Source: an uncultured Collinsella sp.
GTDB taxonomy: Bacteria; Actinomycetota; Coriobacteriia; Coriobacteriales; Coriobacteriaceae
Length of the DNA: 13,002 bases
NCBI GenBank assembly: GCA_900754435.1
Contig: CAAECT010000206.1
Location: 1 to 13,002, forward strand
Reading direction: 5' to 3'
Shown: in pieces, positions 1-6,632 of the stretch
Layout: each line of letters begins with the position of its first letter
Numbering within the stretch: the first letter of the stretch is position 1
Notes under the pieces: generated by a model
Told to the model about the DNA's origin: nothing
Seen by the model: only the letters and a program-made list of their open reading frames with translations
The model's database searches: none
Translations under genes and position numbers: made by a program

Positions 1-701
1 GCCCAGTCACCAGCCTGAGCGGCCTTCCACTGACGCACGTAGCCCTCGGGCTCAACGTTGGCGAGACCCGGGACGGAACCGTCGGCGCCACCGAGGTAGG
101 CGCCGTCGACAACAACCTCGTGGCCGGTGAGAATGCTCATCGGATGGCCGTTCTTCTCGTTCTCCTGAACGAGGTAGCGGAACGAGATGTCATCACCCGA
201 GGAATCCTTGACGCCGGCCAGAACGCCCTCGGCGCCGAGCTTGGCAAGGAGCTTCCAGGGGAGCTTGGTGTGAACGCAGACGGGAATGTCATAGGCAAAG
301 ATGGGCAGGTCGAGCTCCTCGTGCAGGATGCGGAAGTGCTCCTCGACCTCGGTCATGCCCTGCAGGGCATAGAACGGGCAGGTGGCGACGAGGGCATCGG
401 CGCCCAGCTCCTGGGCGACCTTGCCGTGCTCGATCATGCGCTCGGTCTCGGTATCGATGATGCCGACCAGAACAGGCACACGGTGGTCGACGATACGAAC
501 GGCCTCGGCGATAATCTGGCGACGGCGCTCGTCGGTGGAGAAGACGACCTCGCCCGAGGATCCCAAGAAGAACAGGCCATCGACGCCGGCATCGATCATG
601 CGGTTGATGCTGCGCTCAAAGGAGGCAACGTCGAGCTGGTGATCTTCGGTATCGGGAACAACGACGGGAGGGATAACGCCGGTGAATTTCTGAGTTGCCA
701 C
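1..701 (-). CDS. DapA/NanA-family class I aldolase (lyase), 3'-truncated by window edge; candidate N-acetylneuraminate lyase
   Basis: About 233 codons of a family that is usually near 300 residues are visible; the C-terminus lies off the left edge. The start is GTG at 701, chosen because AAGGAG (708-713) stands 6 nt upstream and the protein opens directly into the first beta strand (FTGVIPP). Family hallmarks: GSSGE at 47-51 (carboxylate-binding loop, usually GTTGE or GSTGE), Tyr137 in AYDIP, and the Schiff-base Lys165 in GVKDSSGD. The family forms a TIM barrel that cleaves or condenses pyruvate with an aldehyde in the cytoplasm. Tyr137 and Lys165 carry the same numbers as in E. coli NanA. 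However, the residues that hold the sialate glycerol chain there (Asp191, Glu192, Ser208) align with Glu, Val and Gly here. Membership of the family is certain. Sialate lyase is favoured by the esterase and transporter neighbours, but 2-keto-3-deoxy sugar acid aldolase is a real alternative. Confidence 0.85.
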   Translation of the reverse strand, partial: MATQKFTGVIPPVVVPDTEDHQLDVASFERSINRMIDAGVDGLFFLGSSGEVVFSTDERRRQIIAEAVRIVDHRVPVLVGIIDTETERMIEHGKVAQELGADALVATCPFYALQGMTEVEEHFRILHEELDLPIFAYDIPVCVHTKLPWKLLAKLGAEGVLAGVKDSSGDDISFRYLVQENEKNGHPMSILTGHEVVVDGAYLGGADGSVPGLANVEPEGYVRQWKAAQAGDW

Positions 702-722
702 AAGAATCTCCTTAGCTGTCTG

Positions 723-745
723 GCGGGCGGCCCTATGCCACCCAC
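723..745 (-). other. Intra-operon RNA hairpin upstream of the aldolase gene
   Basis: On the minus strand GTGGGTGGC and GCCGCCCGC can pair over 9 bp (two G-U pairs) around the 5-nt loop ATAGG. It lies in the 68-nt gap between the AXE1-like pseudo-esterase and the aldolase, just upstream of the aldolase ribosome binding site. No U-tract follows, so it is more likely a processing, stability or pausing element than a terminator. Function is inferred from position only. Confidence 0.4.
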
Positions 746-769
746 TCTTGTTGGCAGTGTCCAGGCCGT

Positions 770-1621
770 CTAGGCCAAAGAACACGAGTAGAACGTTTGG
801 TTAAAAAAGTCGACGACTTCGTTTTCGAACGCATTGATGCGCTCGTGAGCGTATTTTGCATAGATGATATGCCTCCGGTCACACTCAAGACCGTTGAATA
901 CGGCAAACTGATCCTTGGAATCGCTCACGGTATCCATAAGCGATGTGCCCATGAGCACCGATCCGCGCACCCGAGACGACAGCGCCTCGAGGCCGCCAGG
1001 AAGCGGATTGGCAACCGCCGTGCAGGCGAGGCCCCGCTCGTCCAGAGCAGAAACCGCCAGCGTGACTCCGCCGCCAAGACCCTCGCCCCATGCAAAGATG
1101 CGGTCGGGGTCCATGCCATCAAGATTGCGCGCCACCTTCGCCAACGCGCAGCCCCAACGGACGCGCCTGACAAAAGCAGGCGAGGTAATCCCCTGCTGCA
1201 GGTCGTCCGCACCAGCAACATCGTCATCCAGCGCGAGGACGGCATATCCCATGGCGGCAAATCTCGTCATGTGATGCCAGCCGCGCACAGGCCGATCGAT
1301 GTCGTGGAACATCAGGCACAACGGCACGCGCTCAGATACTCGGGCACGACCGACAGGCTCGATCAAACGAGCGTGAATCGCATCGTCACCGAGCTCAAAG
1401 GAGACCTCCGAGTAACGGGCGCAGGGGTTAACAAAGTCAATCGCCGTAATGGCCAGGCCTTGAATCTCAAGATTCGAAGCGCATGTCTCTAAATCAGAAA
1501 CATCTGCTTGGACATCACCGCGCCAGTCCCGATATTCTGCGAGCCTTGACGAAACCGTTCCAGGAATTCCCACGAGTCCGGGGACAATCAGCTCGTCAAC
1601 ATTGCTCTCGCACTTAGACAT
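770..1621 (-). CDS. AXE1-family (acetylxylan esterase/cephalosporin-C deacetylase-like) alpha/beta hydrolase homologue lacking the nucleophilic serine
   Basis: This 283-residue protein is a diverged paralogue of the esterase encoded immediately upstream. The C-terminal parts align well: QFAVFNGLECDRRH against QFAVYNNLTCEKRH, with the acid Asp230 and the catalytic His259 (AHER) both kept. The nucleophile elbow, GASQGG in the paralogue, reads GEGLGG here, so the serine position is Gly181 (codon GGT at 1079-1081). The oxyanion HGY motif reads HDI (106-108), and the N-terminal PRPxDFDxFW signature is gone. Classical Ser-His-Asp ester hydrolysis is therefore unlikely. The frame is intact and has a strong Shine-Dalgarno (GGGGAGG 3 nt before ATG). 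It overlaps the upstream gene by 8 nt, so it is probably translated, coupled to its partner. AXE1 enzymes form oligomers, so a structural or regulatory subunit role is possible; this is inference. Confidence 0.8.
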   Translation of the reverse strand: MSKCESNVDELIVPGLVGIPGTVSSRLAEYRDWRGDVQADVSDLETCASNLEIQGLAITAIDFVNPCARYSEVSFELGDDAIHARLIEPVGRARVSERVPLCLMFHDIDRPVRGWHHMTRFAAMGYAVLALDDDVAGADDLQQGITSPAFVRRVRWGCALAKVARNLDGMDPDRIFAWGEGLGGGVTLAVSALDERGLACTAVANPLPGGLEALSSRVRGSVLMGTSLMDTVSDSKDQFAVFNGLECDRRHIIYAKYAHERINAFENEVVDFFNQTFYSCSLA

Positions 1622-2591
1622 GAGCCTCCCCTCCCTTGCAGAAAAACGGAATAATCAAATCGTCAAAATCCTGAATCTCCTCGTGGCCAAAGCCTTCAAA
1701 GAACTCATGACGCTTTTCGCAGGTCAGGTTGTTATAGACCGCAAACTGCGTCGCTGGCGGACAGACGATATCGGCTGTGCCGGTGCCAAACAGCACGGGG
1801 CATTTGACCATAGGGGCAAAGTTCTTGGAATCGAAGTACGCCAGCTTGGCATAGGCTTCGTCAATACGAGTCGAGTCCTCGTCAAACCAGCGAGACCAAT
1901 AGCGCAGGCCCTCGTAGGCAATGTCGTCGGCATCCAAATCCCAGACTAGGCGGAAATCTGACAGGAAGGGATAGAGGATGGCGGCGCGATTGATAAGCTC
2001 GCTGTTAAGCGCACAGGTCGCAATGCCCAAACCGCCGCCCTGCGACGCGCCGTTCACAAACACACGCGCAAGATCGATGCCCTCGAGCTCGCGAACGATG
2101 CGGCACAGGATGCGAATATCTTGGTGCAAGCGGACATAGTAGAGGTTGGCCGGGTCGCCGTCGATACCGGCGACGATATGGCCCGCGACCGTTGTGCCCT
2201 CAAATCCACCAATGTCCTCGGAGGGACCTCCTTGGCCGGGGCAGTCGAGGGCGATGAGTGCCATGCCCATGCCCGCAAACGACGCCTGCTCAAACCAGCT
2301 GCGGCTTGCACCCGGATACCCATGGAACTGAAGTACCAATGGCACGGGCTCGTCCGAGACGGGTTTAAGGTACTTGGCATGCAGGCGAGCGCCACACATG
2401 CCGGTATACCAGAGGTCGAAAAGCTGGCAGGTCGCGGCATCGGTGACCGATGCCGTCTCGATCGCATAGTCAAGCCCGACGGCGTCGGCCTCGGCCATGC
2501 GATCCTTCCAAAAGAGATCGAAATCTGATGGACGGGGCATGGCGCCTCGATATTCACCAAATTGATGTTGTAGCTCCTGAGCACTTGGCAT
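1614..2591 (-). CDS. AXE1-family carbohydrate O-acetyl esterase (cephalosporin-C deacetylase/acetylxylan esterase type)
   Basis: Alpha/beta hydrolase of about 325 residues, the normal size for the AXE1 (CE7) family. Visible signatures, numbered from the ATG at 2591, are EYRGAMPRPSDFDLFW near the N-terminus, oxyanion motif HGYPG (90-94), DCPGQGG (116-122), nucleophile Ser183 in GASQGGG, Asp274 in GTADIVCPP and His303 in GFGHEE. CE7 enzymes remove acetyl groups from sugars, with broad substrate range. No signal peptide is present, so it acts in the cytoplasm, which fits deacetylation of an imported small substrate rather than xylan. The start is uncertain: the frame also opens at a TTG at 2606. 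ATG 2591 is preferred because it places the family N-terminus normally, although its only SD-like run (AAAGG) is about 15 nt away. The end overlaps the start of the serine-less paralogue. In this setting a sialate or related sugar O-acetylesterase is plausible. Confidence 0.88.
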   Translation of the reverse strand: MPSAQELQHQFGEYRGAMPRPSDFDLFWKDRMAEADAVGLDYAIETASVTDAATCQLFDLWYTGMCGARLHAKYLKPVSDEPVPLVLQFHGYPGASRSWFEQASFAGMGMALIALDCPGQGGPSEDIGGFEGTTVAGHIVAGIDGDPANLYYVRLHQDIRILCRIVRELEGIDLARVFVNGASQGGGLGIATCALNSELINRAAILYPFLSDFRLVWDLDADDIAYEGLRYWSRWFDEDSTRIDEAYAKLAYFDSKNFAPMVKCPVLFGTGTADIVCPPATQFAVYNNLTCEKRHEFFEGFGHEEIQDFDDLIIPFFCKGGEAHV

Positions 2592-2628
2592 GGCTCGTGA
2601 ACCCAACCTTTCGAAATCGCAACGGAGG

Positions 2629-2654
2629 TGCGCCCGGCAAGGGAACCGGGCGCA
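2629..2654 (-). other. Intra-operon hairpin between transporter and esterase genes
   Basis: A perfect 9-bp inverted repeat, TGCGCCCGG and CCGGGCGCA, surrounds an 8-nt loop in the gap between the ATPase stop (2672) and the esterase start. The stem is very GC-rich, but the downstream minus-strand sequence is CCTCCGTTGCG, without a U-run, so it is not a canonical terminator. It could protect the 3' end of the transporter message or lower expression of the catabolic genes. Position and pairing are seen; function is inferred. Confidence 0.5.
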
Positions 2655-2671
2655 CGGGAGGGAAAGCGAGG

Positions 2672-3499
2672 CTACTCGCCGAGCTTGGGGTGCAGCAACG
2701 ACGGCGCAGCGCCGAGCAGCATCTTGGTGTAGGGATCCTGGGGGTGCTGGAAGACCTGCTTGGCCTCGCCCTGCTCGACGATCTTGCCGCCATTCATAAC
2801 GATGATGTCGTCAGAGATATAGCGGACCGTCTGGATGTCATGGCTGATGAACACCATGGCCAGGCCGAGCTCCTTCTTAAGGTCGGTCAGCAGGTTGAGA
2901 ATCTGCGCGCGGACCGAAACGTCCAGAGCCGAGGTGGGCTCGTCGGCGATGATGGCATCGGGGTTCAGCGACAGGGCACGGGCAATTGCGACGCGCTGAC
3001 GCTGACCGCCCGAAAGCTGGCCAGGAAGAACCTCGGCAGCGGAGCTGGGCAGACCGGTGAGCTCCAAGAGTTCCTTGACGCGCTTCTCCTGCTCGGCCTC
3101 GGTACCCAGGTTGTGGACGCGCATGGGGTCGAGCAGCTGCTCGCGAACGACCATGCGGGGGTTGAGCGCCGTGGCCGGGTTCTGGAACACGACCGAGATG
3201 ACGCGACCCATGTGGCGACGGTCCTCGGCGGTACGTTTGGTAACGTCCTTGCCCTTAAAGTAGACCTTGCCGCTCGTGGGGGCCTGCAGGCCGCACATGA
3301 CGTTAGCGGTGGTGGACTTACCGCAACCGGACTCGCCGACGATGCCGATCGTCTGACCGGGCATGAGCTTAATCGTTACACCCTGGACGGCGTGAACCAG
3401 GGTGGGGTGCAGAATCGAGCCGGTACGGGTCCTAAAGGTGACGTGGACGTCATCAAGGAAGATGATCGGCTCGACGCCGTTGACTGCGGTCTCGCTCAT
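2672..3499 (-). CDS. Opp/Dpp-family ABC transporter ATP-binding protein (DppF/OppF-like)
   Basis: Complete 275-residue nucleotide-binding subunit. Walker A GESGCGKS is at 55-62, the Q-loop glutamine at 106 (VFQNPATALNP), the ABC signature LSGGQRQR at 162-169, Walker B AIIADEP at 183-188 and the H-loop His at 220 (ISHD). The phrases SALNP/TALNP and SGGQRQRVAIARAL are typical of peptide/nickel-type importers. The protein ends at HPKLGE without the C-terminal oligo_HPY extension. It hydrolyses ATP on the cytoplasmic face, as partner of the ATPase half of the fused protein upstream. The ATG at 3499 directly follows the TAG of that gene, and its SD (GGAGGTGA, 5 nt before ATG) lies within the end of the upstream coding sequence, so translation is probably coupled. 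Substrate specificity is set by the binding protein and is not readable here. Confidence 0.93.
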   Translation of the reverse strand: MSETAVNGVEPIIFLDDVHVTFRTRTGSILHPTLVHAVQGVTIKLMPGQTIGIVGESGCGKSTTANVMCGLQAPTSGKVYFKGKDVTKRTAEDRRHMGRVISVVFQNPATALNPRMVVREQLLDPMRVHNLGTEAEQEKRVKELLELTGLPSSAAEVLPGQLSGGQRQRVAIARALSLNPDAIIADEPTSALDVSVRAQILNLLTDLKKELGLAMVFISHDIQTVRYISDDIIVMNGGKIVEQGEAKQVFQHPQDPYTKMLLGAAPSLLHPKLGE

Positions 3500-5515
3500 C
3501 TACATCACCTCCGCGTGAGGGGTCAAACCATTTGCCTTGAGCACCTCGTCGGGGAGCTCGGAATAGAAGTGCTCGGTGCCGGGCACGCGCTTGAAGACCG
3601 GACGGGTATCCAGGCCAATACGCGGATGGCTCGAGCGGGGTGCGAAGCGATCGCCCTTGGGGAAATCTCGCGGGCTGGGAACGGCGCCGGGGACCTGGTG
3701 CAGACGGCCCGAGCCGCTCTCGATGGACAGAACGGAGCCCAGAAGACCGCGGGTGTACTCGTGGATCGGGTTGGTGAGCAGCTCCTTGGTGGGTGCCTGC
3801 TCGATAACCTGACCGGCGTACATAACCGTGATGTTGTGGGCGACCTCGGCGACCAGAGCCAGGTCATGCGAAACGAAGATCATGGCAAAGCCGAGCTTGG
3901 CCTGAAGATCGTTGAGCAGCTTGATGACCTGCTTCTGGACGGTAACGTCCAGAGCGGTCGTGGGCTCGTCGCAGATGACCAGCTTGGGGTCGCGGGTAAG
4001 GGCCATAGCGATCAGGACACGCTGACGCTGGCCGCCGGAGAGCTCATGCGGATAGCTCTCGAGCGTGCGCTTGGGATCGAGGCCGACGAGCTCCAGGAGC
4101 TCCTCGGCGCTGCGGGTTCCGCCGCGCTTGGTGAGCTGCTTCATCTGGGCAGAGATGAGCATGGAAGGGTTGAGCGAGGACAGGGCGTCCTGATAGACCA
4201 TAGCGATATCGGTACCGCGCAGGCCGAACCACTCCTTCTTGCTCATCTTGAGCAGGTCACGGCCCTCCCAGAGGACCTCGCCGGAAAGGTGCTCGTCCTC
4301 ATCGGTCAGGCCCATGATGGCCAGCGTGGTGATGGACTTACCGCAACCGGACTCGCCCACCAGGCCCATGGTCTGACCAGGACGGACGTCAAAGTTGACA
4401 TGGTCGACGACGTTGATATCACCGTGATGCTCAAACTGGATGCAGAAGTCACGGACCGAGAGAATCGGTTCGACAGACTCGTCGGGCACATGGCGATCGT
4501 CACGCTTGAGCTCAACATCGCGCAGGGCACCAAGGCGAGCGGAGAGGGACTGGGCCTGCTCCTTGTAGGCGCGAACGGGGTCGGAGACCAGCAGGTCGGC
4601 CTCGCGACGCTTGGAGGAATCGGTCGGATCCAGGGCGGCGGAGGGAGCAGCGGCCATGGCGTCGGTAATGCCCTCGGAGAGGATGTTGAGCGCCAGGCAG
4701 GTGATCATGATGGCCAGGCCCGGGAACAGCGCCTGCCACCAACGGCCAGCGAGCACGCCGCCGCGGGCGTCGGCGAGGATGTTGCCCCAGGTAGCGGTGG
4801 GCTCCTGGATACCAGCGCCGATGAAGGTCAGCGAGGCCTCGAAGATGATGGCGTCGGCGACCAGGGTAACGGTAAAGACCATGATCGGGGCGATGCAGTT
4901 ACGCAGAACATGCTTGATCAAAATCCACGGAGCCTTGGCGCCGGAAACGATGACCGCGCGGACATAGTCCTCGCCGTACTCGGACACGATGTTGGCGCGT
5001 ACGATACGGGCAATCTGCGGAGTGTACATAAAGCCGATGGCGAAGATGATCGACGGCACGGAGTTGCCCAGGATGGAGACGAAGACGGCCGCGAGGGCGA
5101 TGCCCGGGATGGACATGATGATGTCCAAGATACGCATGATCGTCTCGGAGACGGCCTTGCGCGAAACCGCTGCAAGGGCGCCCACGACCGAGCCGCAGAC
5201 CAGAGCCATGGCAGTGGCGCCAAAGCCGATGATCAGCGAGTAACGGCCACCGTAGAGCATACGCGACAGAATGTCGCGGCCCTTATCGTCGGTACCGAAG
5301 ATAAATCCGTTGCCGGGAGCCTGGCGAGCCGTAAAGATCTCGACCGGGCTATAGGGGGCAAGAAGGGGCGCCAGAATCGCAGTCAGGGCGACCAGCACCA
5401 GCACGACGGCGGCAATCTTAGAAGACAACGTCATCTTCTTCCAGCCACCGAGCTTGAGCCCCTTGGAGGCAGCCTTCTCGAGCTGCTCGGTTTGCTTCTC
5501 TCGAATCTTTACCAT
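3500..5515 (-). CDS. Fused Opp/Dpp-family ABC permease (DppC-like) and ATP-binding protein (DppD-like)
   Basis: A 671-residue fusion. Residues 1-30 are a charged cytoplasmic lead, followed by TM1 (about 33-53). The DppC signature FGTDDKGRDILSRMLYGGR is at 73-91 and the EAA coupling loop at about 182-206 (DYVRAVIVSGAKAP...HVLRN); the last membrane segments end near 285. A hydrophilic linker of about 60 residues (290-350) leads to the ATPase: Walker A GESGCGKS 387-394, YQDALSSLNP 441-450, LSGGQRQR 492-499, Walker B VICDEP 513-518, H-loop His550. The tail resembles the oligo_HPY region (VPGAVPSPRDFP), but its usual GCxF...RC cysteines are Asp622 and Ser628. DppC and DppD are normally separate genes. 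There is one continuous frame, so this is not an assembly join. With the neighbouring permease and ATPase it completes a 2-permease/2-ATPase importer. Its start overlaps no gene and sits 3 nt after the upstream stop. Confidence 0.93.
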   Translation of the reverse strand: MVKIREKQTEQLEKAASKGLKLGGWKKMTLSSKIAAVVLVLVALTAILAPLLAPYSPVEIFTARQAPGNGFIFGTDDKGRDILSRMLYGGRYSLIIGFGATAMALVCGSVVGALAAVSRKAVSETIMRILDIIMSIPGIALAAVFVSILGNSVPSIIFAIGFMYTPQIARIVRANIVSEYGEDYVRAVIVSGAKAPWILIKHVLRNCIAPIMVFTVTLVADAIIFEASLTFIGAGIQEPTATWGNILADARGGVLAGRWWQALFPGLAIMITCLALNILSEGITDAMAAAPSAALDPTDSSKRREADLLVSDPVRAYKEQAQSLSARLGALRDVELKRDDRHVPDESVEPILSVRDFCIQFEHHGDINVVDHVNFDVRPGQTMGLVGESGCGKSITTLAIMGLTDEDEHLSGEVLWEGRDLLKMSKKEWFGLRGTDIAMVYQDALSSLNPSMLISAQMKQLTKRGGTRSAEELLELVGLDPKRTLESYPHELSGGQRQRVLIAMALTRDPKLVICDEPTTALDVTVQKQVIKLLNDLQAKLGFAMIFVSHDLALVAEVAHNITVMYAGQVIEQAPTKELLTNPIHEYTRGLLGSVLSIESGSGRLHQVPGAVPSPRDFPKGDRFAPRSSHPRIGLDTRPVFKRVPGTEHFYSELPDEVLKANGLTPHAEVM

Positions 5516-5518
5516 AAT

Positions 5519-6475
5519 CTACACCGTCCTGATGCGCGGGTTGATGAGCAGGTAGAGCATGTCAACCACGATGTTGATGATGATGAAGGCAAGAGCAACG
5601 ACGATAACGACGCCCTGAACCAGGTTCGCCTCGTTGCCCTGAACGCCCTGCAGAATCGCGGTGCCCATGCCGGGGAGGTTGAAGATAACCTCGATGACGA
5701 CGGCGCCGCCCATGAGGTAACCGATCTTAAGACCGAGGGTGGTGACCGGGGTGATCAGCGCATTGCGAAGAACGTTGATGCCGACGACGACCTTCTCGGG
5801 AACGCCGGCGCCGCGAGCCATACGGACATAATCCTTGTCGAGCTCCTCGACCATGGCGGTACGCACGATACGAGTCATCTGGCCCGTCAGCGGAAATGCC
5901 AAGGCGATAGCGGGCATGATCATACGTCCCAGATAGCCAACCGGATTCGTGGTGAAGTGAGGCAGAGCACCCGATGCCGGGAGCACCTTAAGGTAGGAAG
6001 AGAACAGCAGGATCAACAGAACGGCAAGCCAGAACGACGGAGTTGCCAAGCCGGCGATGGAAAAGACGCGGATCACTTGGTCCGGCCATTTGTCGCGATA
6101 CAGTGCCGCGATGACGCCGAGCAAAAACGAAACGACCGCACCGATGGCAAGACCGATGAAGGTCAGCTGCATCGTGACGGGCAGGGCCGTGGAGATGCGC
6201 TTGGCAACGGAGTTGCGAGCAGCACCATAGGTGCCCATGTCGCCATGGATCAGATCGCCCATATAGCGCACGTAGCGCACGGGCCAGGGGTCGTCCAGAC
6301 CATACTTCTCATGGTACTCGGCAACCGCCTCGGGCGAGGCACCGTCACCCAACGCCGTGTAGGCGGGGTCGGTCTTGGAGAACGACATAAGGAAGAACAC
6401 CAGGACGGTGACGCCCAATGCCATGATCGGCAGCGCCACAAGACGCCTTCCAATCAAACGTAGCAAGTTGTTCAC
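5519..6475 (-). CDS. Opp/Dpp-family ABC transporter permease (DppB-like)
   Basis: 318-residue integral membrane protein starting MNNLLRLIGRRLVALPIM, the standard DppB/OppB opening (arginines, then TM1 at about 12-30). An extracytoplasmic loop rich in Asp/Tyr/Pro (LDDPWPVRYVRYMGDLIHGD) follows TM1, as is typical. The EAA loop is at about 215-242 (DYVRMARGAGVPEK...VLRN), and the late ExxFNLPGMG motif at about 262-271. The start is GTG at 6475, because the strong SD AAAGGGGAG (6481-6489) lies 5 nt before it; the frame is open further upstream to 6508, but that extension would contain the SD. It pairs with the permease half of the downstream fusion protein to form the translocation pore. The gap to the binding-protein gene is 157 nt and holds hairpins, whereas the downstream gene follows almost at once. 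Confidence 0.93.
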   Translation of the reverse strand: MNNLLRLIGRRLVALPIMALGVTVLVFFLMSFSKTDPAYTALGDGASPEAVAEYHEKYGLDDPWPVRYVRYMGDLIHGDMGTYGAARNSVAKRISTALPVTMQLTFIGLAIGAVVSFLLGVIAALYRDKWPDQVIRVFSIAGLATPSFWLAVLLILLFSSYLKVLPASGALPHFTTNPVGYLGRMIMPAIALAFPLTGQMTRIVRTAMVEELDKDYVRMARGAGVPEKVVVGINVLRNALITPVTTLGLKIGYLMGGAVVIEVIFNLPGMGTAILQGVQGNEANLVQGVVIVVALAFIIINIVVDMLYLLINPRIRTV

Positions 6476-6480
6476 GTTCT

Positions 6481-6489
6481 CTCCCCTTT
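6481..6489 (-). promoter_or_regulatory. Ribosome binding site deciding the GTG start of the DppB-like permease
   Basis: Minus-strand AAAGGGGAG stands 5 nt before GTG 6475. It would lie inside the coding region if translation began at the longer open-frame position 6508, so it fixes the shorter, 318-residue protein. Confidence 0.75.
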
Positions 6490-6515
6490 CTTTTGTCGGT
6501 AGGACCAACTGGTAT

Positions 6516-6570
6516 ATGAGTACGGATACTCATTACAAGACCCGAGCGACATCGTTGCCGCCCGGGTCTT
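6516..6570 (-). other. Tandem hairpins between binding-protein and permease genes
   Basis: Two inverted repeats lie in the 157-nt gap after the binding-protein stop. The first met by transcription pairs AAGACCCG with CGGGTCTT (6563-6570 with 6537-6544), with inner pairing GCGAC/GTTGC (G-U tolerated). The second is a perfect 7-bp repeat, ATGAGTA and TACTCAT, around a 4-nt loop (6516-6533). No proper U-tract follows on the minus strand. Such elements after an abundant binding-protein gene commonly stabilise the upstream message or allow partial read-through; that role is inferred. Confidence 0.5.
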
Positions 6571-6632
6571 TGTTTCAACTATGAGGATACGGTCCCAACG
6601 ACCGACATCCTGCATACAGACTCAAGCGAGTC

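Noticed and set aside
2450..6463. Very long plus-strand open frame (over 1300 codons) antisense to the transporter genes
   Set aside because: It lies opposite five well-supported minus-strand genes and crosses their junctions. Its product is low-complexity, rich in Gly, Asp, Arg and His, with no domain. It arises because the strongly biased minus-strand codons rarely give stop triplets in this frame.
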